64,000 nt of DNA from Nocardioides panzhihuensis (GTDB lineage Bacteria > Actinomycetota > Actinomycetes > Propionibacteriales > Nocardioidaceae): positions 4,875,501-4,939,500 of the forward strand of contig NZ_JACBZR010000001.1 in NCBI RefSeq assembly GCF_013408335.1, read 5' to 3'. Positions 36,441 through 45,462 of the stretch are shown in pieces. A program made the position numbers and the translations under genes. Each line of letters opens with the position of its first letter. Within the stretch, counting starts at the first letter, position 1. Under the pieces are notes generated by a model. It was not told where the DNA came from and searched no databases. It saw only the letters and a program-made list of their open reading frames with translations.

Positions 36441-38008
36441 GTCTCACGCTTCCCTCGTTGTCTGCGATGCCGGAGGGACGGGCAGCCCGGCTGCTCGTTC
36501 TCGCGGCGGTGTTCGTCTGCGCCGCCTGCGGGCTGGTCTACGAGCTCGCGCTGGTGACGCTGGGAAGCTATCTGCTCGGCAACTCGATCGCGCAGACCTC
36601 GTTGGTGATCGCGGTGTCGATGTTCGCCATGGGCATCGGCGCCGTGCTCGCCAAGCCGCTCACCGCGCGGCCGCTGCGCGCGTTCGTCGGCGTGGAGATC
36701 GCACTGGCGGCGGTCGGTGGCGCATCGGTGCCGGCGCTCTACGCGTCGTTCGCGTGGCTGCACCTCTACACCCCGATGATGCTGGTGGTGACATTCCTGA
36801 TCGGCGCGCTGGTCGGCGCCGAGATCCCGTTGCTGATGGAGCTGCTGCAGCGACTCCGGCGCCAGCAGGCCTCGCACGCGGTCGCCGACATCAACGCGGT
36901 CGACTATGTGGGCGCGCTCATCGGTGGGCTGGCCTTCCCGTTCCTGCTGCTGCCGACGCTGGGGCTGCTGGTGGGGACCGTGGCCACCGCGGCGCTCAAC
37001 GTCGTCGCGGCGTGGATGGTCGGAGTCTCGCTGGCCGGCACGCGTGGGCAGCGCGGGCTCGTCTCGGCGGTCTGCGGCGTGCTCGCCGTAGCGCTCGGCA
37101 CCACCGCGGTGATGGCCGACGCGTTCGAGCTCAGCGCCCGGCAGGCCCTCTACCGCGACCCGATCATCCACTCCGAGCGCTCGACCTATCAGGAGATCGT
37201 GGTGACTCGAGGCGCTCCGGTCGGGCCGGAGTTCGACGACGTACGCCTCTTCCTCGACGGCGACCTGCAGTTCTCCTCGCTGGACGAGTACCGCTACCAC
37301 GAGATGCTCGTCCACCCGGCGATGAACGGGCCGCATCAGCGAGTGCTGATCATCGGCGGCGGCGACGGGCTCGCGGCCCGCGAGGTGCTGCGCTACCAGT
37401 CGGTGTCGTCTGTGACGCTGGTCGATCTCGACCCCGCTGTGGTGTCGCTGGCGCGTTCCTTCGAGCCGGTCTCGTCGCTGACCGCGGGCTCCTTGGAGGA
37501 CTCCCGGCTGACGTACGTCCCCGCCGACGCGTTCTCCTGGGTGCGGGACTACTCGGGGGCACCGTTCGACGTGGTGATCGCCGACTTCCCGGACCCGGAC
37601 TCGACCGCGCTGGCCAAGCTCTACTCGGTCGAGAACTACAGCATGATCGCGCGGCTGCTGGCTCCCTCCGGGCGGATGGTGGTGCAGGCGGGCAGCCCGT
37701 TCTTCGCACCGGACGCGTTCTGGTCGGTGAGGCACACGCTCGCCGAGGCCGGCTACCGGACCACCCCCTACCAAGCCGACGTACCTTCCTTCGGCAACTG
37801 GGGGTACATCCTGGCCGGACGGGAGTCGTCGGCTCCGGCCCTCGCGCTCGACGACGAGGCACCGGGCGGGCTCCGCTACGCCAGCGACTCCGTACTCGCG
37901 GCCGCCTCGTCGTTCCCACCGGACCGTGCCGAGCGGCCGACCTCGGTCACCACGCTGCTGGATCCGGCGATCCTGGACTATGCCCGAAAGGGCTGGGTGG
38001 GTTACTGA
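36437..38008 (+). CDS. Membrane-bound polyamine aminopropyltransferase (spermidine synthase-like)
   Basis: The protein has 523 residues: seven or so N-terminal TM segments (about residues 15-220) fused to a spermidine-synthase-type Rossmann domain. That domain shows YQEIVVTRG, DGDLQFSSLDEYRYHEML, the SAM-binding VLIIGGGDGLAAREVL, VDLDPAVV and the catalytic-Asp region VVIADFPDPDS. It would transfer aminopropyl groups from decarboxylated SAM, or use the fold differently. The C-terminal W-G-Y ending and the genomic setting are typical of this membrane subfamily. Overlaps on both sides (GTGA, TGATG) place it firmly in the operon. Confidence 0.85.
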   Translation: MSLTLPSLSAMPEGRAARLLVLAAVFVCAACGLVYELALVTLGSYLLGNSIAQTSLVIAVSMFAMGIGAVLAKPLTARPLRAFVGVEIALAAVGGASVPALYASFAWLHLYTPMMLVVTFLIGALVGAEIPLLMELLQRLRRQQASHAVADINAVDYVGALIGGLAFPFLLLPTLGLLVGTVATAALNVVAAWMVGVSLAGTRGQRGLVSAVCGVLAVALGTTAVMADAFELSARQALYRDPIIHSERSTYQEIVVTRGAPVGPEFDDVRLFLDGDLQFSSLDEYRYHEMLVHPAMNGPHQRVLIIGGGDGLAAREVLRYQSVSSVTLVDLDPAVVSLARSFEPVSSLTAGSLEDSRLTYVPADAFSWVRDYSGAPFDVVIADFPDPDSTALAKLYSVENYSMIARLLAPSGRMVVQAGSPFFAPDAFWSVRHTLAEAGYRTTPYQADVPSFGNWGYILAGRESSAPALALDDEAPGGLRYASDSVLAAASSFPPDRAERPTSVTTLLDPAILDYARKGWVGY

Positions 38009-39033
38009 TGTTCTTCCTGATCCGACTGGTCCGACGGACCTCTCAGCACTCCGCGTGGGTGCTCCCGCTCATGATCACCGGCTTCGTCTTCGTCACCGGC
38101 TGGATCGCGATGGCGTTGGCCCAGCCAGGCAGCGAGATCGTGCAGCCGGCCAACTACTGGTGGTGGTTCCTGGTCACCGCGACCACGGTCGGCTACGGCG
38201 ACTTCTTCCCGGAGACCACCGGGGGCCGGCTCGTCGGGGCGTACGTCGTCTTCGGCTCCATCACCACCCTCGCCATCTTGTTCAGCCGGATCTCGGCAAT
38301 CATCGAGAACGCCAAAGGACGCCGCATGCGTGGAGAGATCAGCTTCAGCGGACAGAACCACATCGTTCTGCTCGGCTACACCGCCGGCCGCACCGAGCGG
38401 CTCCTGGCCGAGCTGCTCGCCGAGCCCGAGCGAGAGGTCGTGCTCGCGACCTGGGAGGACCAGCTCTCCGAGCACCCGCAGCCCGGTGAGCACCGCCTCC
38501 ACTTCGTACGCGGCGACATCACCGATCTCGACGTGCTCGCTCGCACCGGGCTGTCCGGTGCGCACAGCGTCCTGATCGACGCTGGCGACGACAACGAGGC
38601 GGTCACGCTCACCGTGGCGGCCAACGCGGCCGCTCCCTCGGTGCACACGATCGTGGCGCTGCGGGACCTCCGGGTGCAGCGCACGATCTTCCGCGTCGAC
38701 ACCACCGTCCACTGCGTCCAGTGGCACAACACCCAGCTGATCGCCGAGGAGCTCAGCGACCCGGGGATCGCGGAGGTCTACCAGGAGCTCGCCACCGCCG
38801 GCGGCAAGGGCACCTACTCGCTCACGGTGCCCGCCGGGGCGGCGACGGTGGACGCGGGCGCTTGGCAGTCCGCTCTCGGTCGCTCGCACAGCGCCACGAT
38901 CCTGGCCGTCCGTACCGTCGACGGCATCCAGGTCAGCCCTTCGTGGGACCTGCCTGTCGGTCCTGGGGCGCGGCTCTTCTACATCGCCGAGGAGCGGCTG
39001 GACTACGACGAGGTCGTCGGCTCCCTCGGCTGA
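38008..39033 (+). CDS. Potassium channel family protein with TrkA-N (RCK) domain
   Basis: The protein has 341 residues from ATG 38008, which shares one base with the previous stop. Two TM segments flank the selectivity filter TATTVGYGDFFPET. A cytoplasmic RCK domain follows (HIVLLGYTAGRTERLL for nucleotide binding, then RGDITDLDVLARTGL, VLIDAGDDNEAVTLT). It likely conducts K+ and is gated by a nucleotide or other ligand. Its consistent pairing with the aminopropyltransferase suggests polyamines may modulate it, since polyamines block K+ channels; that is inference. Confidence 0.88.
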   Translation: MFFLIRLVRRTSQHSAWVLPLMITGFVFVTGWIAMALAQPGSEIVQPANYWWWFLVTATTVGYGDFFPETTGGRLVGAYVVFGSITTLAILFSRISAIIENAKGRRMRGEISFSGQNHIVLLGYTAGRTERLLAELLAEPEREVVLATWEDQLSEHPQPGEHRLHFVRGDITDLDVLARTGLSGAHSVLIDAGDDNEAVTLTVAANAAAPSVHTIVALRDLRVQRTIFRVDTTVHCVQWHNTQLIAEELSDPGIAEVYQELATAGGKGTYSLTVPAGAATVDAGAWQSALGRSHSATILAVRTVDGIQVSPSWDLPVGPGARLFYIAEERLDYDEVVGSLG

Positions 39034-39045
39034 CGGGTCGGTCTT

Positions 39046-39075
39046 GCGGGTGAAAGAAATACTTCTTTCACCCGC
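39046..39075 (+). terminator. Terminator of the DUF4178-to-channel operon
   Basis: Perfect 13-bp arms GCGGGTGAAAGAA (39046-39058) and its complement (39063-39075) with an ATAC loop, 12 nt after the channel gene stop. Confidence 0.8.
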
Positions 39076-39107
39076 GACCCTGCAGTCGGTCGAGCTAGGT
39101 TGCCGCG

Positions 39108-39545
39108 ATGGACTGCTACAACTGCCGCAACAGCGCCCTCGAGTCCCTGCCGCCACGCGAGTCGATCGTCCGTACGCAGCACTGGCGGGTCGGCCACGCC
39201 TTCAACGTCTCGCTGCCCGGCTGGTTGGTGATCGCGCCGATTCAGCACGTAGTAGCCCTCGACGAGCTGCCAGCCGATGCCCATGTCGAGCTGGGCACGC
39301 TGCTCGGATCCCTGTCGGCGGCGCTGCGGTCGGTGACCGGATGCGTGAAGACGTACGTCATGCAGTTCTCCGAGGCCGAAGGATTCGAGCATCTGCACGT
39401 CCATCTGGTGCCGCGGATGGCCGATCAGCCACCTGACCTGAAGGGGCCGAACGTGTTTGGCTACCTCACCGACGATGAGGGTGACGGCGTGACCGCTGCC
39501 GAGCGCGACCGGGTGGCGATCGCGTTGCAAGGAGCTCTTGGCTGA
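39108..39545 (+). CDS. HIT-family nucleotide hydrolase/transferase
   Basis: The protein has 145 residues. The histidine triad is complete (FEHLHVHLVP). An N-terminal CYNCRN may bind zinc as in some Ap4A-hydrolase-like HIT proteins. The segment GWLVIAPIQHVVALDEL matches the HIT substrate-binding strand. It probably hydrolyses dinucleoside polyphosphates or aminoacyl-type nucleotide conjugates. It is a single gene between terminators, convergent with topA. Confidence 0.85.
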   Translation: MDCYNCRNSALESLPPRESIVRTQHWRVGHAFNVSLPGWLVIAPIQHVVALDELPADAHVELGTLLGSLSAALRSVTGCVKTYVMQFSEAEGFEHLHVHLVPRMADQPPDLKGPNVFGYLTDDEGDGVTAAERDRVAIALQGALG

Positions 39546-39608
39546 CAGAGTCCCGCCAGGGCGGGAATGCCGGCACATGCGCCCGCCCACGCCCCCACCT
39601 CAACAGCA

Positions 39609-39636
39609 ACAGAACCCCGCCGAGGCGGGGTTCTGT
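39609..39636. terminator. Bidirectional terminator between HIT gene and topA
   Basis: Arms ACAGAACCCCGC (39609-39620) and GCGGGGTTCTGT (39625-39636) with a 4-nt loop, 63 nt after the HIT stop and 31 nt after the topA stop. A smaller CCCGCC/GGCGGG hairpin lies near 39548-39561. Confidence 0.8.
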
Positions 39637-39667
39637 CACATGAGCGGGCTGCGCCGCGGCGTACGGC

Positions 39668-42373
39668 CTAGGCCTTCTTCGTCGCAGCCTTCTTGGTCGT
39701 CTTCTTGGCGGTCGACTTCTTCGCCGGAGCCTTCTTCGTGGCCTTCTTAGCGGTCTTCTTCGTGGTCCGCTTGGTGGTCTTCTTCGCCGGGCCCTTGGCG
39801 CGCTTGTCGGCGAGCAGCTCAGCTGCGCGCTCGGCGGTCAGGGTCTCCAGGTCGTCGGCGGCCCGGAGGGTGGCGTTGTATTCACCGTCGGTCACGTAGG
39901 GACCGAAGCGGCCGTCCTTGACCACCATCGGCTGCCCGGAGACCGGGTCGGGGCCGAGCTCCTTGAGCGGCGGCTTGGCTGCGGCGCGGCCACGCTGCTT
40001 CGGCTGGGCGTAGATCTGCTCAGCCTCCTCGAGCGTGATCGTGAGGAGCTGGTCCTCCGAGCTCAGCGTGCGGGAGTCGGTGCCCTTCTTGAGGTACGGC
40101 CCGTAGCGGCCGTTCTGGGCGGTGATCTCCTCGCCGTCGGCGCTGGTGCCGACGACCCGGGGCAGGGTCAGCAGCTTGACCGCGTCCTCGAGCGTGATGG
40201 TCTGGAGACTCATCGACTTGAACAGGCTCGCGGTGCGGGGCTTGGCGCTCTTCTTGGCGTCCTCGGGAAGCTGCTCGGTGACATAGGGGCCGAAGCGGCC
40301 GCTCTTGGCGACGACGGTGAGCCCGGTCTCGGGGTGGACGCCGAGGTTCAGCTCCTCGCCGGCGGGGTTGGCGAAGAGCTCCTTGGCCTTCTCCAGGGTG
40401 AGCTCGTCGGGAGGCAGGTCGTCGGGGACGTTGGCACGCACCGCGAGCGGGGTGCCGTCGTCGCCTGGGCCCTCGATGTAGGGGCCGTAGCGACCGACTC
40501 GGAGGTTGACCCCCGACTCCGGGTCGCCGACCGGGAACGTCGCCAGCTCGCGGGCGTCGATGTCGCCGAGGCCGTCGACCAGCGGCTTGAGGCCCTTGAC
40601 CCGCTCGGAGCCGAAGTAGAACTCCCCGAGCTCGGTGGTCATGTCCTTGACGCCCCTGGCGATCTCGTCGAGGTTCTCCTCCATGCTCGCCGTGAACCGG
40701 TAGTCGATCTGCCGGGGGAAGTGCTCCTCCAGCAGCCGGACCACCGAGAACGCGACCCAGGCAGGAACCAGGGCGGTGCCCTTCTTGAAGACGTAGCCAC
40801 GGTTGATGATCGTCTGGATGATGCTCGCGTAGGTCGACGGGCGGCCGATCTCGCGCTCCTCCAGCTCGCGGACCAGGGTCGCCTCGGTGTAGCGAGCCGG
40901 GGGCTTGGTCTCGTGACCGTCGGCGGTGAGGCTGGCCGCGTTGACCGTGTCCCCCTCGGCGAGGTTCGGGAGCCGGGTCTGCTGGTCGTCGGAGGTCTGG
41001 TCGGCGGAGTCGGTGCCCTCGACGTACGCCTTCAGGAAGCCGTGGAAGGTGATCACCCGGCCGGTCGCGGAGAAGACCACGTCCTCGCCGGTGGTCGCCT
41101 GCGCACCCAGCCGGATGGCGACCGATCGGCCGACGGCGTCCTTCATCTGGGAGGCGACGGTGCGCATCCAGATCAGCTCGTAGAGACGGAACTGGTCACC
41201 GGTGAGGCCGGTCTGCGCCGGGGTCCGGAACGAGTCACCCGCGGGGCGGATGGCCTCGTGGGCCTCCTGCGCGTTCTTGACCTTGGAGGCGTACGTCCGG
41301 GGAGCGTCGGGCAGGTATTCAGCGCCGTAGAGCTCCCTGACCTGAGCGCGGGCGGCGCTGATCGCGTCGCCGCTCAGGGTGGTGGAGTCCGTACGCATGT
41401 AGGTGATGTGGCCGTTCTCGTAGAGGCGCTGGGCGACCGACATGGTCGTCGAAGCGGTCATCCCGAGCTTGCGGCTGGCCTCCTGCTGCATCGTGGTGGT
41501 GCGGAAGGGGGCGTAGGGGCTGCGCTTGTAGGGCTTGGACTCGACAGAGCGGACCTCGTAGGTCTGCCCCTCGAGACCGGCGACGAGGGCCTCGGCGCGG
41601 CCGCGGTCGAGGTGGACGACCTTGTCGCTCTTGATGAGGCCGTCAGGACCGAAGTCGGTGCCGCGGGCGACGCGGCCGCCGTCGATCGAGGTGATCTTGG
41701 CCGGGAACATCCGCGGGTCGTGCTGCGAGCCGGCGTCGAAGGTGCCGGCGAGGTCCCAGTAGGAGGCGGTCCTGAAGGCGATCCGCTCGCGCTCACGGTC
41801 GACGACCAGCCGGGTGGCGACGGACTGGACCCGCCCTGCGCTCAGCCGGGGCATGACCTTCTTCCAGAGCACCGGCGAGATCTCGTAGCCGTAGAGGCGG
41901 TCGAGGATCCGTCGGCTCTCCTGAGCCTCCACGAGGTCCATGTCGAGCTCGCGAGGGTTCTCCGCGGCCGCCAGGATCGCGGGCTTGGTGATCTCGTGGA
42001 AGACCATCCGCTTGACCGGGATGCCCTTCTTCGGCTTCAGCTCGTCGAGGAGGTGCCAGGCGATCGCCTCGCCCTCGCGGTCCTCATCGGTGGCGAGGTA
42101 GAGCTCGTCGGCGTCCTTGAGGAGCGCCTTGAGCTTGGCGATCTGCTTCTTCTTGTCGCTGGGCACGACGTAGTAAGGGGTGAAGCCGTTGTCGACATCG
42201 ACGCCGAAGCGCCCCCACGGCTTGTCCTTGATCTTGGCGGGGGTGTCTGCCGCGCTCTGCGGAAGGTCGCGGATGTGCCCCACGGAGGCCTCGACGACAT
42301 ACCCCTGTCCAAGGTATCCGCCGATCTTCTGTGCCTTCGCCGGGGACTCGACGATCACCAACTTGTGTGCCAC
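39668..42373 (-). CDS. topA: DNA topoisomerase I
   Basis: The protein has 901 residues and relaxes negative supercoils (type IA). TOPRIM motifs are KLVIVESPAKAQKIGGYLG and YLATDEDREGEAIAWHLL. The catalytic Tyr is in GHITYMRTDSTTLS. The C-terminus lacks Cys zinc fingers and instead has several Topo_C repeats (GRYGPYLKKG, GRFGPYVTDG), then a Lys/Ala/Thr tail of about 45 residues. Both features are typical of actinobacterial TopA, where the basic tail aids processivity. The start is GTG 42373. Confidence 0.95.
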   Translation of the reverse strand: MAHKLVIVESPAKAQKIGGYLGQGYVVEASVGHIRDLPQSAADTPAKIKDKPWGRFGVDVDNGFTPYYVVPSDKKKQIAKLKALLKDADELYLATDEDREGEAIAWHLLDELKPKKGIPVKRMVFHEITKPAILAAAENPRELDMDLVEAQESRRILDRLYGYEISPVLWKKVMPRLSAGRVQSVATRLVVDRERERIAFRTASYWDLAGTFDAGSQHDPRMFPAKITSIDGGRVARGTDFGPDGLIKSDKVVHLDRGRAEALVAGLEGQTYEVRSVESKPYKRSPYAPFRTTTMQQEASRKLGMTASTTMSVAQRLYENGHITYMRTDSTTLSGDAISAARAQVRELYGAEYLPDAPRTYASKVKNAQEAHEAIRPAGDSFRTPAQTGLTGDQFRLYELIWMRTVASQMKDAVGRSVAIRLGAQATTGEDVVFSATGRVITFHGFLKAYVEGTDSADQTSDDQQTRLPNLAEGDTVNAASLTADGHETKPPARYTEATLVRELEEREIGRPSTYASIIQTIINRGYVFKKGTALVPAWVAFSVVRLLEEHFPRQIDYRFTASMEENLDEIARGVKDMTTELGEFYFGSERVKGLKPLVDGLGDIDARELATFPVGDPESGVNLRVGRYGPYIEGPGDDGTPLAVRANVPDDLPPDELTLEKAKELFANPAGEELNLGVHPETGLTVVAKSGRFGPYVTEQLPEDAKKSAKPRTASLFKSMSLQTITLEDAVKLLTLPRVVGTSADGEEITAQNGRYGPYLKKGTDSRTLSSEDQLLTITLEEAEQIYAQPKQRGRAAAKPPLKELGPDPVSGQPMVVKDGRFGPYVTDGEYNATLRAADDLETLTAERAAELLADKRAKGPAKKTTKRTTKKTAKKATKKAPAKKSTAKKTTKKAATKKA

Positions 42374-42703
42374 TGACGTCCTTATCTCACTGCAGCAGAG
42401 CCTGGCACCACTGACAAGCTCTGGCGAGACACGTTAGCGCGTGTCTCCAGCCGGCATGGGTCCAGTCACCGCGGTTCATGCGGCACTGAGCTCTCGGACA
42501 ACATGGCGTGTTGCCTTGGGCGCCGCGAAGACAATACCTAGCACGCTCAGGAGCGGGAGCGTGAAATCGGTGTCTCATCGTGGTCACCGCCGGATTGCCT
42601 CTGAGGCGGCTGGAGAGCGGCTCGAACGGTTCTGTCGGTGGTCGTCCGTATGGTGTCTTCCGAGGACGGCGAGACCAATCCGAACCGAGAGAGGTCTCTG
42701 CTG
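42374..42703. other. Intergenic region between topA and the TEYID-repeat gene
   Basis: The 330-bp divergent promoter region contains a perfect 8-bp hairpin (GAGACACG 42426-42433 / CGTGTCTC 42440-42447, 6-nt loop) about 55 nt upstream of topA. It also has a GAGA-GGT-CTCT dyad near the 42704 start. It presumably holds promoters for both genes. I see no reading frame with good bias. Confidence 0.5.
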
Positions 42704-43486
42704 ATGAGCGACACCGAATACGTCAACACCGAATACATCGACACTGAATACATCGACTACGTGGAGGGTCTGGCCACTCCCCCGGAGCATCTGGTGTGCT
42801 CCGAGTGCGCGCAGCTGCTCACCCGGACCAACCTGATCCTGGAGCGGCTGGAGGCCGAGCTGACCCGTCCGCGCTGGCCGGAGCCGGCGACGCCGTCGCG
42901 ACCGGATCACGAGGTGGCGCTGGACTGGCTGGCCGCGCTGTGCGGCGGCCACGAGGCGGTCACCGCGCTGGATGCCGCGCCGCTGACCGAGGACGCGCTG
43001 GACCTCCCGATCGTTGAGGATTCGGCGGGGCGTACGCAGCTGGAGGCGGTGGCCGCCCTGCTGGACGAGGTCGCGGCCGACTTTCCGGTCGAGGTCGGCT
43101 TCGCGCTCCGGCGGGCACTGCTGCGGCTGTGGGAGATCGACCCGCTCGTCGTCGACCGGCCCACCCCAGCAGCTCATGTGGCAGCTGGGATCGTGTGGAC
43201 GGTCCTGGGCGCCAACGGGCTCGCCGGGCCGAGCGGTCTGGTCACCGCGACCGCGCTCAAGGATCGGCTGGGAGTGAAGAAGATGCCGTCGGCCTACGGC
43301 AAGCAGCTGGCGGCCGCGCTCCGCGGTTTCTGGCCGTGGCAGACCCAGCGGCCGTGGGGTCTGCGCGACCTTCCCGACCTCGAGCCGCTCGGCTATCCCG
43401 ACCTGCTCGTCTCGAGCGTGCGCAGACGCCTGATCAGGTTGCGGGACCAGGCGTGCCTGGTGCGGGACGGAGAAAACCCTCGCTGA
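42704..43486 (+). CDS. Hypothetical protein with TEY(I/V)D tandem repeats
   Basis: The protein has 260 residues from ATG 42704 with GAGAGG about 10 nt upstream. Near the N-terminus TEYVN-TEYID-TEYID is encoded by three 15-bp tandem repeats (about 42713-42757). A CSEC pair follows, and the rest is helical with no motif that I recognise. The last 53 nt overlap the convergent methyltransferase gene, so the two coding ends share DNA. Third-position GC supports coding to the stop in both frames. Confidence 0.7.
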   Translation: MSDTEYVNTEYIDTEYIDYVEGLATPPEHLVCSECAQLLTRTNLILERLEAELTRPRWPEPATPSRPDHEVALDWLAALCGGHEAVTALDAAPLTEDALDLPIVEDSAGRTQLEAVAALLDEVAADFPVEVGFALRRALLRLWEIDPLVVDRPTPAAHVAAGIVWTVLGANGLAGPSGLVTATALKDRLGVKKMPSAYGKQLAAALRGFWPWQTQRPWGLRDLPDLEPLGYPDLLVSSVRRRLIRLRDQACLVRDGENPR

Positions 43487-44912
43487 CCAGCTCCCGGGCG
43501 ATCGGCAGATAGCTGCTCCGCACGACCGCGGGGTCGCGGTCGAGGATCTGCGCGAGCGCGTCGAGGATCTGGCCGACAGCCAGGTCGCCGTCGCACGCGC
43601 CCGCGAAGGCCGCCTCGATCGTGTCGGCCTGGCGGGCGCGTCGCAGACCGCGCTGCTGGCGCAGCACGACGGTGCTCGGGTCCTCGGCGCCGGGCTGGCC
43701 GAGGGTCTCCTGCTGGACGTCCTCGGCGAGCACCAGGATCGACTCTTCGGTGACCTCGACGCGAGCGGCGTCGCCCCATGCCTTCAGCGCCGGGGCGATC
43801 GGCTGCTCGACGTCGTAGGGCCACTCGAGGAGCTCGCGCTTCGGGTTGCTGACGTCGGTTCGGTGCAAGTTGATCCAGCCGAACCCGACGCCCTCGATCC
43901 TCTGATCCTCGAACCACGACAGCCAGGTGTCATAGCGGGTCAGGTAGTCCTCGGAGCCGTGGTGTCCGGAGTCCTTGAGCCAGAGCTCGACGTACGACGC
44001 CGGGTCGAGCACCTCACGCTGGACGACGAACGCGTCGACGTCGTCGCCGAGCCATCCCTCGAGGCGGTCGTCCCAGGGCTGGTCCTTGGAGATGATCCAG
44101 TTGCCCAGGATCTGACACCAGCCACCCTCGGTGAGCATGCCCGGTGCGGCCCTGACGATGTCCTCGACCACCCGGTCGCCCGGGAGGCCGGAGTCGCGGT
44201 AGACCAAGCGCTCACCGGTTGCCGGGCTGATCACGAACGGCGGGTTGGTGGCGATCAGATCGAAGCGCTCACCGGCGACGGGCTCGAAGAACGATCCGTT
44301 GCGTACGTCGATCCGGTCCGCGACGTCGTTGAGCGCGGCGTTGAACGCGGTGATCCACAGGGCTCGCTGGTTCACGTCGGTCGCGACCACACGGTCGCTG
44401 TGCGTGGCGAGGTGGAGGGCCTGGACGCCGCAGCCGGTGCCGAGGTCGAGCGCCGTGCCGACCTGGTCGCGGATGGTCAGCTGCGCGAGCGAGGTCGAGG
44501 CCGGGCTGATCCCGAGCACGTGCTCGCGGCCGATGCGCTGGGGGCCGCCGTCGAGCCCCGGGGTGAGGTCGGAGACGACCCACAGGGCGGTGTCGTCGGT
44601 GGCGTACGGGCGTACGTCGAGACGGGCGGCCACCTCGCCCACCGACTGCTCGAGGATCCCCTCGACGGCAAGCCGGTCGACGAGCCCTGGGAGGGCCGCT
44701 TCGGCATGGTCGAGCGGCACCGTCGTCTGCAGCAGGAAGAGTCGGATGAGGGTCTCGAGCGGCGAGCCACCATGGGTGCGCCGACGGCCCGGCAGGGTCT
44801 CGTTCCGGCTCAGCGCGCTGTGAGCGATCGGACCGAGCAGCTCGGCGATGGAGTCGTACGAGAAGTCGGCCTGCTGGAGGGCGTCACGAAGTCGGTGCGG
44901 GAGATCACTCAC
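43434..44912 (-). CDS. SAM-dependent N-methyltransferase-like protein (HemK/RlmG-type fold)
   Basis: The protein has 492 residues. An N-terminal helical domain of about 130 residues precedes the class I methyltransferase: TALDLGTGCGVQALHLATHS (SAM motif I), VVATDVNQRALWI and LIATNPPFVISP. NPPF is the N-methylating motif of enzymes acting on Gln/Asn or on adenine/guanine exocyclic amines. A C-terminal domain of about 170 residues follows. It lies in the topA-bldG interval. Substrate (protein, rRNA or other) is not deducible. Confidence 0.82.
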   Translation of the reverse strand: MSDLPHRLRDALQQADFSYDSIAELLGPIAHSALSRNETLPGRRRTHGGSPLETLIRLFLLQTTVPLDHAEAALPGLVDRLAVEGILEQSVGEVAARLDVRPYATDDTALWVVSDLTPGLDGGPQRIGREHVLGISPASTSLAQLTIRDQVGTALDLGTGCGVQALHLATHSDRVVATDVNQRALWITAFNAALNDVADRIDVRNGSFFEPVAGERFDLIATNPPFVISPATGERLVYRDSGLPGDRVVEDIVRAAPGMLTEGGWCQILGNWIISKDQPWDDRLEGWLGDDVDAFVVQREVLDPASYVELWLKDSGHHGSEDYLTRYDTWLSWFEDQRIEGVGFGWINLHRTDVSNPKRELLEWPYDVEQPIAPALKAWGDAARVEVTEESILVLAEDVQQETLGQPGAEDPSTVVLRQQRGLRRARQADTIEAAFAGACDGDLAVGQILDALAQILDRDPAVVRSSYLPIARELVSEGFLRPAPGTPGPAT

Positions 44913-44938
44913 ACCTGGAGCCTAATGCGCTACCAGCG

Positions 44939-45274
44939 TCAGCCTGCGGCCGCGCCCTCGGCGCTGGCGTGGATGTCGAAGACCTTGGCGAGGCCGGTGA
45001 TCCGGAAGATCTTGAGCAGTCGCTCCTGCGTGCAGACGAGCCGGAGCATGCCATCGTGCTGGCGCACCTTCTTCAGTCCACCCACCAGGACGCCGAGGCC
45101 GGTGGAGTCGAGGAACTCCACGGCTTCGAGGTCGACGACGATGTCGTAGTGCCCTCTGGCGACGAGCTCGGTGATCTTGTCCCTCAGCTTCGGCGCGGTA
45201 TAGACGTCGATCTCGCCGCCCACGGCCACGACGGTGGCCGAGTCGAGCTCGCGAGTCGCAAGCGTCAGATCCAC
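44939..45274 (-). CDS. bldG: Anti-sigma factor antagonist, BldG orthologue
   Basis: The STAS-domain protein has 111 residues. GTG 45274 is chosen from AGGAG 9-10 nt upstream and because the product then aligns with BldG end to end. [32 protein letters not shown] and [14 protein letters not shown] match my memory of S. coelicolor BldG closely. Ser57 in DSTGLG is the residue phosphorylated in BldG. When unphosphorylated it would bind an anti-sigma kinase and free a sigma factor. Divergence from the helicase gene matches SCO3549/SCO3550. No anti-sigma gene is next to it here. Confidence 0.9.
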   Translation of the reverse strand: MDLTLATRELDSATVVAVGGEIDVYTAPKLRDKITELVARGHYDIVVDLEAVEFLDSTGLGVLVGGLKKVRQHDGMLRLVCTQERLLKIFRITGLAKVFDIHASAEGAAAG

Positions 45275-45462
45275 TTCGAAGTTCTCCTGCCAAGGAACGT
45301 GAGACGACCAGCTCCGGTATCGACCATCCGCGAGTCCGACACCCGGAGTCGATCGTAATGTAACCACGGCTCACCAGGATGCGCGCAAGAAACTCGCAAC
45401 GTCATGGCCACGATGCGGGGCCGCAAGCGTGGAAGCCACCAGGATTCTGGGAGAATAGGCAG

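Noticed and set aside
40334..42376. Plus-strand open frame (680 codons) opposite topA
   Set aside because: Antisense of a well-conserved topoisomerase; no independent motif.
42713..42757. Three 15-bp repeats as a CRISPR-like array
   Set aside because: The units are contiguous, without spacers, and encode TEY(I/V)(N/D); they are a coding tandem repeat.
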